Shown: positions 1-9,290 of the stretch, piece after piece | Layout: every line of letters begins with the position of its first letter | How positions within the stretch are numbered: the stretch's first letter is position 1 | From: Leptothrix cholodnii SP-6 | Lineage (GTDB): Bacteria; Pseudomonadota; Gammaproteobacteria; Burkholderiales; Burkholderiaceae_C | Assembly (NCBI RefSeq): GCF_000019785.1 | Contig: NC_010524.1 | Location: forward strand, 3,088,001-3,152,000 | Direction: 5' to 3' | DNA length: 64,000 nucleotides | Position numbers and translations under genes: made by a program | Notes under the pieces: generated by a model | What the model was told of the DNA's origin: nothing | What the model saw: only the letters and a program-made list of their open reading frames with translations | Database searches by the model: none

Positions 1-75
1 CAGCCCTAACCGTTTGCCACCAGTGCCGGGGTTCAGGCTCGTCACCCTTCTGCAGAAAGCACAGGAAAATCAACG

Positions 76-94
76 GATCAGGCCGTGCCTGATC
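76..94 (-). terminator. Weak hairpin, possible terminator of the HDOD gene
   Basis: A perfect 8-bp inverted repeat (GATCAGGC / GCCTGATC) with a 3-base loop lies about 150 bases past the stop codon of the minus-strand HDOD gene. On that strand it is followed by a short T-rich stretch (TTGATTTT). The rest of positions 1-244 shows no convincing gene on either strand; a run of eight or nine C lies near 222-230. Termination is inferred from the hairpin alone. Confidence 0.3.
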
Positions 95-244
95 GTTCTG
101 GCCTCTCGTGCATCACCCAGCTGTGACACCTCGCCTTCAGAAGGTCGGGCGCCATCTCACGGCTCAGCGGCCTCTACATGCACGGCACTGCGCACGACCT
201 GCGCATCGTCCTGCTCAACAGCCCCCCCCGCAAGAGGCCCAACC

Positions 245-2041
245 TCAAGCCGCCTTGGTCGAGAGGTGCTGGTTCAGCTTGACCCTGGCCTCCTGCAGCG
301 CCAGCTTGAGCTTGTCGGGCGTGGTTCCGAGCGTCTTTGCATACCGGTTGGCAACCTGCGTCAGCGCCCGGGCCTGCGCCGCGCCGGCCAGCTTCAGCGT
401 CGCCAGCGTTTCGTTGGCACAACTGGCCACGACACGCATCCAGCCGTCGGCGCTGGTCGGCATGTAGACCGCGTGTCGCAACGGCAGGGGTTGCATCATG
501 TCCTGCACCGACTCGTCCAGACCCCAATGCTTGGCCATGGCGTGTGCCATCGAAGCCAAGTCGACGCCCAGAACGGCCATGGCCGCAGCCTCTTCGCTCA
601 GGCCGGGAGCGACCGGGTCACCCTCCTGCAACGGCGGACTGGGCTGCATCAGGGCCGCGATCTGAACCGCCTCGTCCGGAAAGTGATACCGCACGAGCAA
701 ACGACCAAGATGCTGCAGTTGCGCGGCAAGCAGCGCGCCTTCGGCATCGAGTCCACCGGGCGACAGCACATCGGCCAGATGACCGGCCAGGCAGGCGAGT
801 TTCAGCGCTTGCTCGAGGGCCCGCGCAGCCGGCTCGTTCAGGGGGCCGGGCCAGGCACGCAAGGTGCCGGCAGCCCGTCGCACACCGCTGATGCCGACGA
901 GCTGGATGGCCCGGCGCACCGTCGTCACGCCATCTTCGGCCTGCACGCGAAACTGGGCGGCGTTGACGGTGCGCAGCAGCTCGAACGACAAGGCCGGATC
1001 CTCCAGCACCACATCGGTCAGCTCGTCGATGCGCTGCGTCTCCATCCGCGAGAGCTGAACCACGCGTTGCGCCAAGCCTGGCATGGCCGGCAGGTGGCCG
1101 CTGGTGCGCAGGCGATCGATCAGCAGCGCAAGCGGGCCGCCGCGGTCGCTGGCCTGCACCCGGCACCAGCCCGACAGCGCCCGCTCGAGGCTGCGTGCAC
1201 CGAGGTAGCGGCGATGCGCATGCCGGTCGGTCGCCCGGTTGATGATCGCCCTCAGCGCGTCCGGCACCGGCTGCGGCAAGGCCCAGGGCAATCGCACGAT
1301 GTCCTGCCCCAGGCGGGCAATGGCGGTGGGCATGTCCCGTTCGTCGAACGCTGCGCTGTGTGCGACCCACTGGTAGAGCAGCAGACCGATCGCCAGAACG
1401 TCGCGCTCTCCGGCGGCACGCTGCTGGCGAAGGAGATCCGACTCGAACTCGCCGGACGTGACACCTTGAACGTCAGCTCGCAGGTTGGCGCCCCACACGA
1501 GCAGGCGACCGTTCTTGTCGAGCAGCAGGCTGTGCAGGCCGACATCGCCGTGCGCAAGGCCGGCGTCATGGAGGTAGGCCAATCCTTCGAGCGCGTCGAC
1601 GGCCCAGCCGGCAGCTTCAAGCGGCGGCGGAGCTGGCCGACCCGCCAGGAACTGCGAGAGCGTCTGGACCCCCTGTGGGGCCTCGCACACGAGGTAGGGC
1701 CAGGCGTCGCGCTCGCCGGTCTCGATGGCCGGCAGCAGACGGGGGTGCTCCAGCCGCGCCGCACGCCGCATGGCATCGACCGCCTCCGCAAGCTGCCGGC
1801 GCTCCTCGATCGCCTGGCGCGCGATCAGCAGCAGCACGTCGCGACGGCTGCGCGTGTCGTGCGCGATCCAGGCCATCGACAGCGAGCTGCGGCCGATCAG
1901 CTGCCTGAGCGCAAAGCGGCCGAAGCTGCGCAGGCCGGCAATTCCGGCGGCGGCGTTGTGACCATGGGCAGCGGTGGATGCGTTGGCGGACACGCTGATC
2001 AAATCCGGACTCGAATGGGACTGGCCTGATTCAAACGCCAT
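245..2041 (-). CDS. Pseudokinase-HDOD fusion regulator
   Basis: A 598-residue protein with two domains. Residues about 40-295 have the layout of a Ser/Thr protein kinase, but the key residues are missing: the glycine loop is degenerate (LIGRSSLSMA at 48-57), the VAIK lysine is replaced (LLLIAR near 70-75), the HRD-x-K-x-x-x-x-N segment reads HGDVGLHSLLL at 164-174, and the DFG position reads VWG at 182-184. It should therefore not phosphorylate. Residues about 310-520 form an HDOD domain, the HD-related output module seen in signalling proteins. No signal peptide or membrane segment is visible, so it is probably cytoplasmic. In-frame starts exist up to 2179, but the codons upstream of 2041 look non-coding (including ATA), so 2041 is preferred without a strong ribosome site. 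It is divergent from trxA. The target is unknown. Confidence 0.8.
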   Translation of the reverse strand: MAFESGQSHSSPDLISVSANASTAAHGHNAAAGIAGLRSFGRFALRQLIGRSSLSMAWIAHDTRSRRDVLLLIARQAIEERRQLAEAVDAMRRAARLEHPRLLPAIETGERDAWPYLVCEAPQGVQTLSQFLAGRPAPPPLEAAGWAVDALEGLAYLHDAGLAHGDVGLHSLLLDKNGRLLVWGANLRADVQGVTSGEFESDLLRQQRAAGERDVLAIGLLLYQWVAHSAAFDERDMPTAIARLGQDIVRLPWALPQPVPDALRAIINRATDRHAHRRYLGARSLERALSGWCRVQASDRGGPLALLIDRLRTSGHLPAMPGLAQRVVQLSRMETQRIDELTDVVLEDPALSFELLRTVNAAQFRVQAEDGVTTVRRAIQLVGISGVRRAAGTLRAWPGPLNEPAARALEQALKLACLAGHLADVLSPGGLDAEGALLAAQLQHLGRLLVRYHFPDEAVQIAALMQPSPPLQEGDPVAPGLSEEAAAMAVLGVDLASMAHAMAKHWGLDESVQDMMQPLPLRHAVYMPTSADGWMRVVASCANETLATLKLAGAAQARALTQVANRYAKTLGTTPDKLKLALQEARVKLNQHLSTKAA

Positions 2042-2250
2042 TCCGAGCGGGTGCTTGCCGGAAACAACCACGGTTTTCAAGCCATCTCCGAGCCGATGCG
2101 GATGGGTGCGGCAGACTGCACCGGCAGCGATCGCTATCGCATGCATAGCGTCAGACGCTTCGGGCATGCCATTGCACATCGCCCGATCGTGCCAAAATCA
2201 AGCTCAACCCGCCGCATAGCCGAAGCGGTCTTTCTTCCAATGGATACCCC

Positions 2251-2580
2251 ATGAGCAGCGACCTCATCAAACACGTTTCCGATGCGACCTTTGACGGCGA
2301 CGTCGTTCAATCAGACAAACCCGTTCTGGTGGACTACTGGGCCGAATGGTGCGGCCCCTGCAAGATGATTGCCCCGATCCTTGACGAAGTGGCCAAGGAC
2401 TACAGCGGTCGCCTGCAGATCGCCAAGATGAACGTCGACGAGAACCGCGAAGTGCCTGCCAAGTTCGGCATTCGCGGCATCCCGACGCTGATGCTGTTCA
2501 AGGGCGGTCAGCTGGCTGCCACCAAGGTCGGGGCGCTCTCGAAGGCGCAGTTGACGTCTTTCCTCGACGCCCACCTATAA
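2251..2580 (+). CDS. trxA: Thioredoxin 1
   Basis: A 109-residue cytoplasmic disulfide reductase that takes electrons from thioredoxin reductase and reduces ribonucleotide reductase, methionine sulfoxide reductases and other clients. The active site WCGPC is at residues 33-37 and the conserved cis-proline is Pro78 in GIPT. Length matches the E. coli protein. A second in-frame ATG lies 9 bases upstream of nothing useful: the ATG at 2240 is in another frame, so 2251 is the start. It is followed by rho in the same direction, as in many proteobacteria. Confidence 0.97.
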   Translation: MSSDLIKHVSDATFDGDVVQSDKPVLVDYWAEWCGPCKMIAPILDEVAKDYSGRLQIAKMNVDENREVPAKFGIRGIPTLMLFKGGQLAATKVGALSKAQLTSFLDAHL

Positions 2581-2831
2581 TCGTCCTCAGAGTTCGGCGG
2601 CAGCGCTGCCGGACTCCTGAATGCCACTGCGCGATTTACCTCCGGCTGAGCCCCACGGGCTCGTGAAGCGCGCGCAGAGTCGGCTCCCTCCCCCTTGTCG
2701 AGCGTTTTGGCTACATGGTGCGGCACGCAGCAATGCGCGCAGCCACACAGTCAAATGCCGTGCGGGAATGCCGACGCCCCCGGTGCAAGCGGCTGGCACC
2801 GTCGACACCTGACTTCCGGGTACTCCCCCAC
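2581..2831 (+). other. trxA-rho intergenic region / rho leader
   Basis: These 251 bases hold no supported gene. A perfect 14-base palindrome (CGGCAGCGCTGCCG, 2598-2611) sits just after trxA but lacks a T-run, so it is at best a Rho-dependent or pausing site. An open frame runs from 2715 into rho but has no family similarity before Met at 2832. A long leader is usual for rho, which is autoregulated by attenuation in E. coli; whether that applies here cannot be told from sequence. Confidence 0.4.
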
Positions 2832-4094
2832 ATGCACCTTTCCGAACTCAAGGCCCAACACATCTCGGCGCTGGTCCAGATGGCCGAGACGCTTGAGATC
2901 GAAAACGCCAGCCGCCTGCGCAAGCAGGAGTTGATGTTTGCGATCATGAAAAAGCGCGCCCGGCAAGGCGAACAAATCTTCGGCGACGGCGTGCTGGAAG
3001 TGCTGCCGGACGGCTTCGGTTTCCTGCGCTCCCTCGACGCGAGTTTCCTGGCCAGCACCGACGACATCTACCTGTCGCCGAGCCAGATCCGACGTTTCAA
3101 CCTGCACACCGGCGACATGATCGAAGGTGAAGTGCGGGTACCCAAGGACGGCGAACGCTACTTCGCGCTGGTGAAAGTTGACCGAGTCAACGAACTGACG
3201 CCGGAGGAGAGCAAGAACAAGATCATGTTCGAGAACCTCACGCCGCTGTTCCCCAAGGAGCAGTTCCGGCTTGAGCGCGACGTCAAGAACGAAGAAAACA
3301 TCACCAGCCGCATCATCGACCTGATCGCGCCGATCGGCAAAGGTCAGCGAGCGCTGCTGGTGGCGCCGCCCAAGAGCGGCAAGACGGTCATGATGCAGCA
3401 CTTCGCACATGCCCTGATCGCCAACCATCCCGACGTGCACCTGATCGTGCTGCTGGTCGACGAGCGGCCCGAAGAAGTGACCGAGATGCAGCGCACCGTG
3501 CGCGGCGAGGTCATCAGTTCGACCTTCGACGAACCCGCCGCACGCCACGTGCAGGTGGCTGAAATGGTGATCGAACGCGCCAAGCGGCTGGTCGAACTGC
3601 GCAAGGATGTCGTCATCCTGCTCGACTCGATCACCCGACTGGCCCGTGCCTACAACAACGTGCTGCCCTCGTCGGGCAAGGTTCTGACCGGCGGCGTCGA
3701 CGCCGGCGCGCTTCAGCGTCCGAAGCGCTTCTTCGGCGCGGCCCGCAATGTCGAGGAAGGCGGTTCGCTGACCATCATCGGCACCGCCCTGATCGACACC
3801 GGCAGCCGCATGGACGAGGTGATCTACGAAGAGTTCAAGGGCACCGGCAACTGCGAGATCCACCTGGATCGGCGCATGGCCGAGAAGCGTGTCTACCCGT
3901 CGATCCTGCTCAACAAGTCGGGCACCCGTCGCGAGGAACTGCTGCTCAAGCCGGAGATCCTGCAGAAGACCTGGATCCTGCGCAAGCTGCTCTATCCGAT
4001 GGACGAGATCGAGGCGATGGAGTTCATCCTCGACAAGATGAAGGCCACCAAGAGCAACATCGACTTCTTCGACCTGATGCGCCGTGGTGGCTGA
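2832..4094 (+). CDS. rho: Transcription termination factor Rho
   Basis: A 420-residue hexameric RNA-dependent ATPase and helicase that ends transcription at rut sites. The N-terminal SAP-like helical region (residues 1-45) is followed by the cold-shock-type RNA-binding domain with RNP1 DGFGFLR at 60-66. Walker A is APPKSGKT at 178-185, and Walker B lies in [11 protein letters not shown]. The Q-loop and R-loop regions are intact. The start at 2832 gives the family N-terminus (MHLSELK) and the E. coli length; the open frame reaches back to 2715 but that extension is not like Rho. Confidence 0.97.
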   Translation: MHLSELKAQHISALVQMAETLEIENASRLRKQELMFAIMKKRARQGEQIFGDGVLEVLPDGFGFLRSLDASFLASTDDIYLSPSQIRRFNLHTGDMIEGEVRVPKDGERYFALVKVDRVNELTPEESKNKIMFENLTPLFPKEQFRLERDVKNEENITSRIIDLIAPIGKGQRALLVAPPKSGKTVMMQHFAHALIANHPDVHLIVLLVDERPEEVTEMQRTVRGEVISSTFDEPAARHVQVAEMVIERAKRLVELRKDVVILLDSITRLARAYNNVLPSSGKVLTGGVDAGALQRPKRFFGAARNVEEGGSLTIIGTALIDTGSRMDEVIYEEFKGTGNCEIHLDRRMAEKRVYPSILLNKSGTRREELLLKPEILQKTWILRKLLYPMDEIEAMEFILDKMKATKSNIDFFDLMRRGG

Positions 4095-4128
4095 ACATGG
4101 CTGGCAAGCCATGACGGCGGGTCGGTGC

Positions 4129-4156
4129 TCGACCAGCCTGCCAAGACCCTTATAAT
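4129..4156 (+). promoter_or_regulatory. Sigma-70 type promoter of rpmE2
   Basis: A consensus -10 hexamer TATAAT (4151-4156) is preceded by TCGACC (4129-4134, four of six matches to TTGACA) with a 16-base spacer. It lies between the rho stop and rpmE2, giving a predicted leader of about 65 bases. Confidence 0.7.
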
Positions 4157-4228
4157 GTTCGATTTTCCGCTGTCGGAAAGTGCGCTTGCATGGTGCAGCG
4201 TGGCTCCCGGCATCACAGCGAGGTTCTC

Positions 4229-4486
4229 ATGAAAGACGGCATCCACCCGAACTACCGCGAAGTCTGCTTCGTGGACTTGTCCAACGGCTTCAAGTTCGTG
4301 ACGCGCTCGTGCGCCCCGGCCCGCGAAATGATCACGATGGAAGACGGCCGCGAACTGCCGCTGTTCAAGCTGGAAACCACCAGCGAAACCCATCCGTTCT
4401 ACACCGGCACGCAGAAGAGCATCGACAGCCTGGGCGGCCGGGTCGAGAAGTTCCGCAACAAGTTCAAGGTCGGCATCAAGAAGTGA
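4229..4486 (+). CDS. rpmE2: 50S ribosomal protein L31 type B
   Basis: An 85-residue ribosomal protein of the large subunit. It carries the L31 pattern ([10 protein letters not shown] near the start, HPFYTG near residue 55) but has only isolated cysteines at 13 and 28 instead of the CxxC pair of zinc-binding L31, so it belongs to the zinc-independent type B (C-minus) group. The start at 4229 is fixed by GAGG at 4220-4223, five bases upstream. Zinc-free L31 paralogues are Zur-controlled in some bacteria; no Zur site is recognised here and the gene has a strong constitutive-looking promoter. Confidence 0.93.
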   Translation: MKDGIHPNYREVCFVDLSNGFKFVTRSCAPAREMITMEDGRELPLFKLETTSETHPFYTGTQKSIDSLGGRVEKFRNKFKVGIKK

Positions 4487-4507
4487 GCTTCACGCTCGCT
4501 TGATCCG

Positions 4508-4556
4508 CAAGGCAGTCGCTGCCTTGACTCGAAAGGCAGCCCAGGCTGCCTTTTTT
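4508..4556 (+). terminator. Tandem hairpins and rho-independent terminator after rpmE2
   Basis: The first hairpin is CAAGGCAG / CTGCCTTG (4508-4515 and 4519-4526). The second is AAAGGCAGC / GCTGCCTTT (4532-4540 and 4545-4553) with loop CCAG and runs straight into TTTTTT (4551-4556). The second is a textbook intrinsic terminator. The arms of the two hairpins are nearly identical, so alternative pairing between them is possible. Confidence 0.88.
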
Positions 4557-4632
4557 ATTGCCTCGGCCAGAACGCTGCAAGAATCCCGCAGTCCTGCGAC
4601 AGCGCCTTCTTCACGTAGCCCATCCGATCCTT

Positions 4633-6285
4633 GTGAACACACCCAACCCTGCCCTGGTATCGCAGCGTGCCGTGCAGCGCCTGCCGCGACTGGCCCTCTG
4701 GCTGCTGTGTGCAGCCTATGTGCTGCCGGGCGTGTTCGGCCGTGAGCCCTGGAAGAACGCCGACGTCACCGCCGTCGGCTACATGTTCAGCCTGCTCAGG
4801 GGCGACGCATCCTGGCTCGATCCGACGATTGCCGGGATCGGCAGCGACGGCAGCCTGCTGCCCTACTGGATCGGTGCGGCCAACATGCACCTGATGGGCG
4901 GACTTGTCGGGCCGGTGCTCGCCGCGCGGCTCCCGTTCGTGCTGATGCTGGTCGGCACCCTCGCGCTGGTCTGGTATGCCACGCTGCACCTGGCGCGGAC
5001 CGAAGCCGCACAGCCGCTGCCCTTCGCTTTCGGCGGCGAAGCCGACCCGGTGGACTACGCACGAGCGATCGCGGACGGCTCGGTGCTGGCGCTCATCTCG
5101 ACGCTCGGGCTGCTTCAGCTCGGCCACGAAACGACGCCTGAACTGGTCCAGCTGCTGGGTACGGCGCTGTTCATCTACGGTCTCGCCGCAGGGCCGTATC
5201 GATGCTGGCAGAGCCGCCTGGGTGTGGTCGTCGCGCTGCCGATGATGGCCGCCAGCGGCGCCGCCACGACCGCCGTGATGCTGGCGCTGGCCGGCAGCTG
5301 GGTGTGCCTGCGCTCCAGTTCAGAGGGGCTGCGCCGGCTGCTGCCCTGGACGCTGGCCTCGGGCCTGCTGGCCGCGCTCACCGCCTGGGCGCTGGGTGGA
5401 TGGATCTGGCGCATCCCGGCCCAGTTCGACGCCTTGAGCGTCCTGCGCCTGCTCGCCTGGTTCACCTGGCCGGTCTGGCCCCTGGCGGCGTGGACGCTCT
5501 GGCAGTGGCGCCGCCACATCCTGCGCCGACACCTGGCGATCCCGCTGACCACCGGCGGTGCGGGCGTCATCGCCAGCCTGGCGATGGGCGGCTCGGACCG
5601 CGCGCTGATGCTGGCACTGCCCGCCCTGGCGGTGCTGGCGGCGTTTGCATTGCCGACCCTGCGACGCAGCATGGGCGCAGCGATCGACTGGTTTTCGGTG
5701 TTCTTCTTCAGTGCCTGCGCGATCTCGATCTGGGTGATCTACGCCGCCATGCACACGCGGGTTCCGGCCAAGATCGCCGCCAACGTCTACAAGCTGGCGC
5801 CGGGCTTCGAGGCCGTCTTCCAGCTGCCCGCGCTCGTGCTTGCCGTGCTGGGCACGTTGATCTGGCTGGCGCTGGTCAGGTGGCGCACCGGACGCAATCA
5901 GCATGCGATCTGGAAGAGCCTGGTCCTGCCCGCCGGTGGCGTGGCCCTGAACTGGCTGCTGCTGATGACACTCTGGCTGCCGTTGCTCGACTATGCCCGC
6001 AGCTATCGCCCGCTGGTGCAGCGGGTGGCGCAGCAGGTGCCGGCGGGCGCCTGCGTCAACACCGATGGCCTGGCGCGCGGCCAGCTGGCGGCCCTGAGCG
6101 TGCATGCCGACCTGAAACTGGCCCCGCAGCCCGGAGATCCGGCGTGCGACTGGCTGCTGGTCGCATGGCACGAATCACGCCACCGGCGATTCGTGCCGCC
6201 CGTGCGCGCCGGCTGGCGCTGGGTCGCCAAGGCCGAGCGGCCCACCGACCGCAAAGAATCGATCCTGATCTATCGACGCCGCTGA
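4633..6285 (+). CDS. GT-C type membrane glycosyltransferase (ArnT/PMT-like)
   Basis: A protein of about 550 residues with ten or more hydrophobic segments and a short soluble C-terminal tail. Near the N-terminus, after the first membrane segment, it has GREPWKNADVTA (36-47), which aligns with the REPWxxDE motif of the ArnT/PMT family 39 transferases. The usual DE pair is changed, with Asp44 the best candidate for the catalytic acid of the first periplasmic loop. Such enzymes move a sugar from a polyprenyl-phosphate carrier in the inner membrane; donor and acceptor cannot be told here. The GTG at 4633 is preferred, because the only upstream start (TTG at 4558) lies inside the rpmE2 terminator. 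It converges on phoR with 17 bases between. Confidence 0.7.
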   Translation: MNTPNPALVSQRAVQRLPRLALWLLCAAYVLPGVFGREPWKNADVTAVGYMFSLLRGDASWLDPTIAGIGSDGSLLPYWIGAANMHLMGGLVGPVLAARLPFVLMLVGTLALVWYATLHLARTEAAQPLPFAFGGEADPVDYARAIADGSVLALISTLGLLQLGHETTPELVQLLGTALFIYGLAAGPYRCWQSRLGVVVALPMMAASGAATTAVMLALAGSWVCLRSSSEGLRRLLPWTLASGLLAALTAWALGGWIWRIPAQFDALSVLRLLAWFTWPVWPLAAWTLWQWRRHILRRHLAIPLTTGGAGVIASLAMGGSDRALMLALPALAVLAAFALPTLRRSMGAAIDWFSVFFFSACAISIWVIYAAMHTRVPAKIAANVYKLAPGFEAVFQLPALVLAVLGTLIWLALVRWRTGRNQHAIWKSLVLPAGGVALNWLLLMTLWLPLLDYARSYRPLVQRVAQQVPAGACVNTDGLARGQLAALSVHADLKLAPQPGDPACDWLLVAWHESRHRRFVPPVRAGWRWVAKAERPTDRKESILIYRRR

Positions 6286-6302
6286 CCGCCGGCACTGTCT
6301 GT

Positions 6303-7640
6303 TCAGACGCGCACCCGGGCGGCCGGGAAAACGAGCCGGAAACACGAACCCCGCCCGGGTTCGCTCTCGACCTCGAGCTGGCCGCCATGACGCTGCATCA
6401 CATGCTTGACGATCGACAGGCCGAGCCCGGTGCCACCGGTTTCGCGTGAGCGGCTGCCGTCGACGCGGTAGAAACGCTCGGTCAGGCGCGGCAGATGTTC
6501 CCGGGCGATGCCCAGGCCGTTGTCGCGCACCTCGAACACGCCATCGCCCCCCGGGCGACGCAACCACCGCACGTCGATGCGCCCGCCTTCGGGCGTGTAG
6601 CGGACCGCGTTGCTGCACAGGTTGGTGAAGGCCGACAGCAACTCGGTCTCGCTGCCGGCCAGCAGGCAGTCGGCGCCGTCTTCGGCCAGCACGTCAGGGC
6701 ACCCCTCGGACTTGAACCCGAGCAGATGCCGCCCCTTGGACAAGGCCACGATCTCGGTTTCGACCTGCGCGAACAGGCCGCGCACCGAAACCCACTGATC
6801 GACCGCCGGCCGCGGACTGCCTTCGAGCTGGGCCAGGATCAGCAGGTCAGCCACCAGCGTCTGCATGCGCTGCGTCTGGAGCGTCATCAGTGTGAGCACG
6901 CGCTTTCGTTCCGGCTCCGTGAGCGGCAGGTTGCTCATGGTTTCGACGAAGCCACCCAGCACCGTCAACGGCGTGCGGATCTCGTGCGACACGTTGGCCA
7001 CGAAATCCCGGCGCATGCCTTCCGAGCGCAGGCGCTCGGTGACGTCGTTGGACAGGATCAGCCGCAAGCCCTCGCCGTAGGGGCGGACCAGCACCGACAG
7101 CGTCAGGTCACGCCCGTGGTTGATCACCGGAACGGCCTCGTCGTAGTCGCCAGCCTGCAGATAGGCGACGAACGCCGGAGCGCGCACGAGGTTGGTGATG
7201 CGCTGACCGAGGTCGCGCACGGGGTTGAGGCCGAAGTGATCGGCAGCCACCGAGTTGCACCAGCTGATCTGCTCGTCGGCGTCGAGCAGCAGCACGCCGT
7301 TGGGCGAGACCTCGATGGCCAGGAGGAACTGGGCCAGCCGCTGCCGCTCGGTCACGAGCGCCCGTTCGCGCTGCTGCAGCGCGCGTTCGATGCGGTAGGC
7401 CAGTTCGCCCCACATCTGTCCGCCGCGCGGGGCACCGCCCTCTTGTGTACCGCGCAGCCAGTTCACCAGCGCCTGGCTGCGCAGCGCGTCGCGCAGGTTG
7501 ACCAGCAGCAGCCCGATGCAGGCGCCGCCCCAGGCACCCCACCAGGGTGCGGCAAACACGCGTCCCGCCAGCCAGCCGATCAGACCGCCGACGGTCAAGG
7601 CAAAGATGGCGCTCAGCAAACGTCCAAACAGAAAGTTCAT
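6303..7640 (-). CDS. phoR: Phosphate regulon sensor histidine kinase PhoR
   Basis: A 445-residue inner-membrane sensor kinase. It has two N-terminal membrane segments (about 7-27 and 33-50), a linker, a PAS domain (about 105-200), the H-box FVANVSHEIRTPL with His219, the N-box around Asn344 (LCSNAVRYTP), and G-boxes DNGLGI (373-378) and GGTGLGL (402-408). PhoR phosphorylates PhoB when phosphate is low, under control of the Pst transporter and PhoU. It is the last gene of the pst operon. The usual phoB is absent between phoU and phoR; only 114 non-coding bases separate them. Confidence 0.93.
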   Translation of the reverse strand: MNFLFGRLLSAIFALTVGGLIGWLAGRVFAAPWWGAWGGACIGLLLVNLRDALRSQALVNWLRGTQEGGAPRGGQMWGELAYRIERALQQRERALVTERQRLAQFLLAIEVSPNGVLLLDADEQISWCNSVAADHFGLNPVRDLGQRITNLVRAPAFVAYLQAGDYDEAVPVINHGRDLTLSVLVRPYGEGLRLILSNDVTERLRSEGMRRDFVANVSHEIRTPLTVLGGFVETMSNLPLTEPERKRVLTLMTLQTQRMQTLVADLLILAQLEGSPRPAVDQWVSVRGLFAQVETEIVALSKGRHLLGFKSEGCPDVLAEDGADCLLAGSETELLSAFTNLCSNAVRYTPEGGRIDVRWLRRPGGDGVFEVRDNGLGIAREHLPRLTERFYRVDGSRSRETGGTGLGLSIVKHVMQRHGGQLEVESEPGRGSCFRLVFPAARVRV

Positions 7641-7754
7641 GCGCCCGGGCCGCCGAGTGGCAATGTCATGTCACGCACTGCCGCCGATCGACGGGAGCAG
7701 CACCTGTTCCTGATCCGTGGTCGGCGGCTCATCGACCGGATGGCCGCCCGACCG

Positions 7755-8459
7755 TCACCGGATCGCCGACTCGACCGCGTCGAGCGAGTTGTGGCGCACG
7801 TCGGTGCCCTTGACGATGTAGATGATCTGCTCGGCCAGGTTCTTGGCGTGGTCGCCCACGCGCTCGATCGCCTTGGCCACGAACACCAGATCGATCGACG
7901 CCGAGATGGTGCGCGGGTCTTCCATCATGTAGGTGATGAGCTTGCGCATCAGGCCGTCGAACTCGGCGTCGATCTGGTTGTCTTCCTTGAGCACGGCCAG
8001 CGCCTGCTGGGTGTCGAGCCGGGCGAAGGCGTCGAGCGCCTTGCGCAGCAGGCCGGTGGCGAGCTGGGCCTCGAACGACACGTCACCTACCGGCAGACGC
8101 AGCCGGCTCGACACACCGGTGTCGACCAGGCGCTGCACCGTGCGCGCGATGCGGGCCGCCTCGTCGCCGACGCGCTCGAGGTTGCCGATCGACTTCGAGA
8201 TCGCGATCAGCAGACGCAGGTCGCGCGCGGTGGGCTGGCGGCGGGCGATGATGGTCGACAGGTCGCGGTCGATCTCGATCTCGAGCTGATTGACGCGCTC
8301 TTCGGTCTGGATGACCTGCAGCGCGCTTTCGCAGCTGAAGTTGGCCAGCGCATGCACGGCTTGCGCCACCTGCGACTCGACGATGCCACCCATCTCGAGC
8401 ACGCGGGTCGAGATGGCACTGAGTTCGGCGTCGAACTGGCTGGAAAGATGCTTGTCCAT
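7755..8459 (-). CDS. phoU: Phosphate signalling regulator PhoU
   Basis: A 234-residue helical protein with two PhoU repeats (about residues 15-105 and 120-210), each carrying the acidic metal-binding style helix (for example ERVGDEAARI and ERVGDHAKNL). PhoU links the Pst transporter to PhoR and keeps the regulon off when phosphate is plentiful. The start follows pstB by 29 bases. The stop lies 114 bases before phoR. Confidence 0.95.
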   Translation of the reverse strand: MDKHLSSQFDAELSAISTRVLEMGGIVESQVAQAVHALANFSCESALQVIQTEERVNQLEIEIDRDLSTIIARRQPTARDLRLLIAISKSIGNLERVGDEAARIARTVQRLVDTGVSSRLRLPVGDVSFEAQLATGLLRKALDAFARLDTQQALAVLKEDNQIDAEFDGLMRKLITYMMEDPRTISASIDLVFVAKAIERVGDHAKNLAEQIIYIVKGTDVRHNSLDAVESAIR

Positions 8460-8488
8460 GAGCGGTCGTCCTTGATGCGTCGGTTGCT

Positions 8489-9274
8489 TCAGCCGAAGCG
8501 GCCGGTGATGTAGTCCTCGGTCTCCTTGCGCTGCGGGCGCATGAAGATGTCGTTGGTGTCGCCGAACTCGATCAGGTCGCCGAGGTACATGTAGGCGGTG
8601 TAGTCGGAGCTGCGCGCCGCCTGCTGCATGTTGTGCGTGACGATGACCACCGTGTAGTCGCCCTTGAGCTCGTCGATCAGCTCCTCGATCTTGCCCGTCG
8701 AGATCGGGTCGAGTGCCGAACAGGGTTCATCGAGCAGCAGCACCTCGGGCTTGATCGCGATGCCGCGCGCGATGCACAGGCGCTGCTGCTGGCCCCCCGA
8801 CAGGCCGGCGCCGCTCTTGTCGAGCTTGTCCTTGACCTCGCCCCACAGCGCCGCCTTCTTGAGCGCCCACTCGACACGATCGTCCATCTCGACGCGCGGC
8901 AGGTTCTCGAACAGCCGCACGCCGAAGGCGATGTTGTCGTAGATCGACATCGGGAACGGCGTCGGCTTCTGGAACACCATGCCGACGCGGGCGCGGATCA
9001 GCGAGACGTCTTCGCGGCTCTTCAGGATGTCCTGGCCGTCGAGCAGGATCTGGCCTTCGGCGCGCTGCTCCGGGTAGAGCTCGAACATGCGGTTGAAGGT
9101 GCGCAGCAGCGTCGACTTGCCGCAGCCCGACGGCCCGATGAAGGCGGTGACCTTCTTCTCCGGGATGTCGAGGTTGATGTTCTTCAGGGCGTGAAAGTGG
9201 CCGTAGTAGAAGTTCAGGTCGCGCACCGCGACCTTGGTCTTGACGTTCACGCTGGGATCGACCTTGGCGTCCAT
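8489..9274 (-). CDS. pstB: Phosphate ABC transporter ATP-binding protein
   Basis: A 261-residue ATPase of the high-affinity phosphate importer PstSCAB. Walker [10 protein letters not shown] is at 47-55, the signature LSGGQ at 158-162, and Walker B VLLLDEP at 178-184. The conserved C-terminal stretch DYITGRFG is present. It lies 16 bases after pstA. Confidence 0.97.
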   Translation of the reverse strand: MDAKVDPSVNVKTKVAVRDLNFYYGHFHALKNINLDIPEKKVTAFIGPSGCGKSTLLRTFNRMFELYPEQRAEGQILLDGQDILKSREDVSLIRARVGMVFQKPTPFPMSIYDNIAFGVRLFENLPRVEMDDRVEWALKKAALWGEVKDKLDKSGAGLSGGQQQRLCIARGIAIKPEVLLLDEPCSALDPISTGKIEELIDELKGDYTVVIVTHNMQQAARSSDYTAYMYLGDLIEFGDTNDIFMRPQRKETEDYITGRFG

Positions 9275-9290
9275 GTCGAGGTCCTCGGGT

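Noticed and set aside
14..2029. 671-codon open frame on the plus strand
   Set aside because: It mirrors the HDOD gene on the other strand; the translation is Arg/Gln/His-rich and without domains, as expected of a shadow frame in GC-rich DNA.
4558..4632. TTG start of the glycosyltransferase at 4558
   Set aside because: It lies next to the T-run of the rpmE2 terminator and would add 25 residues without a membrane or family pattern.
7641..7754. Remnant of phoB
   Set aside because: All three minus-strand frames were read; none shows response-regulator or winged-helix residues, so I call the gap empty rather than a pseudogene.
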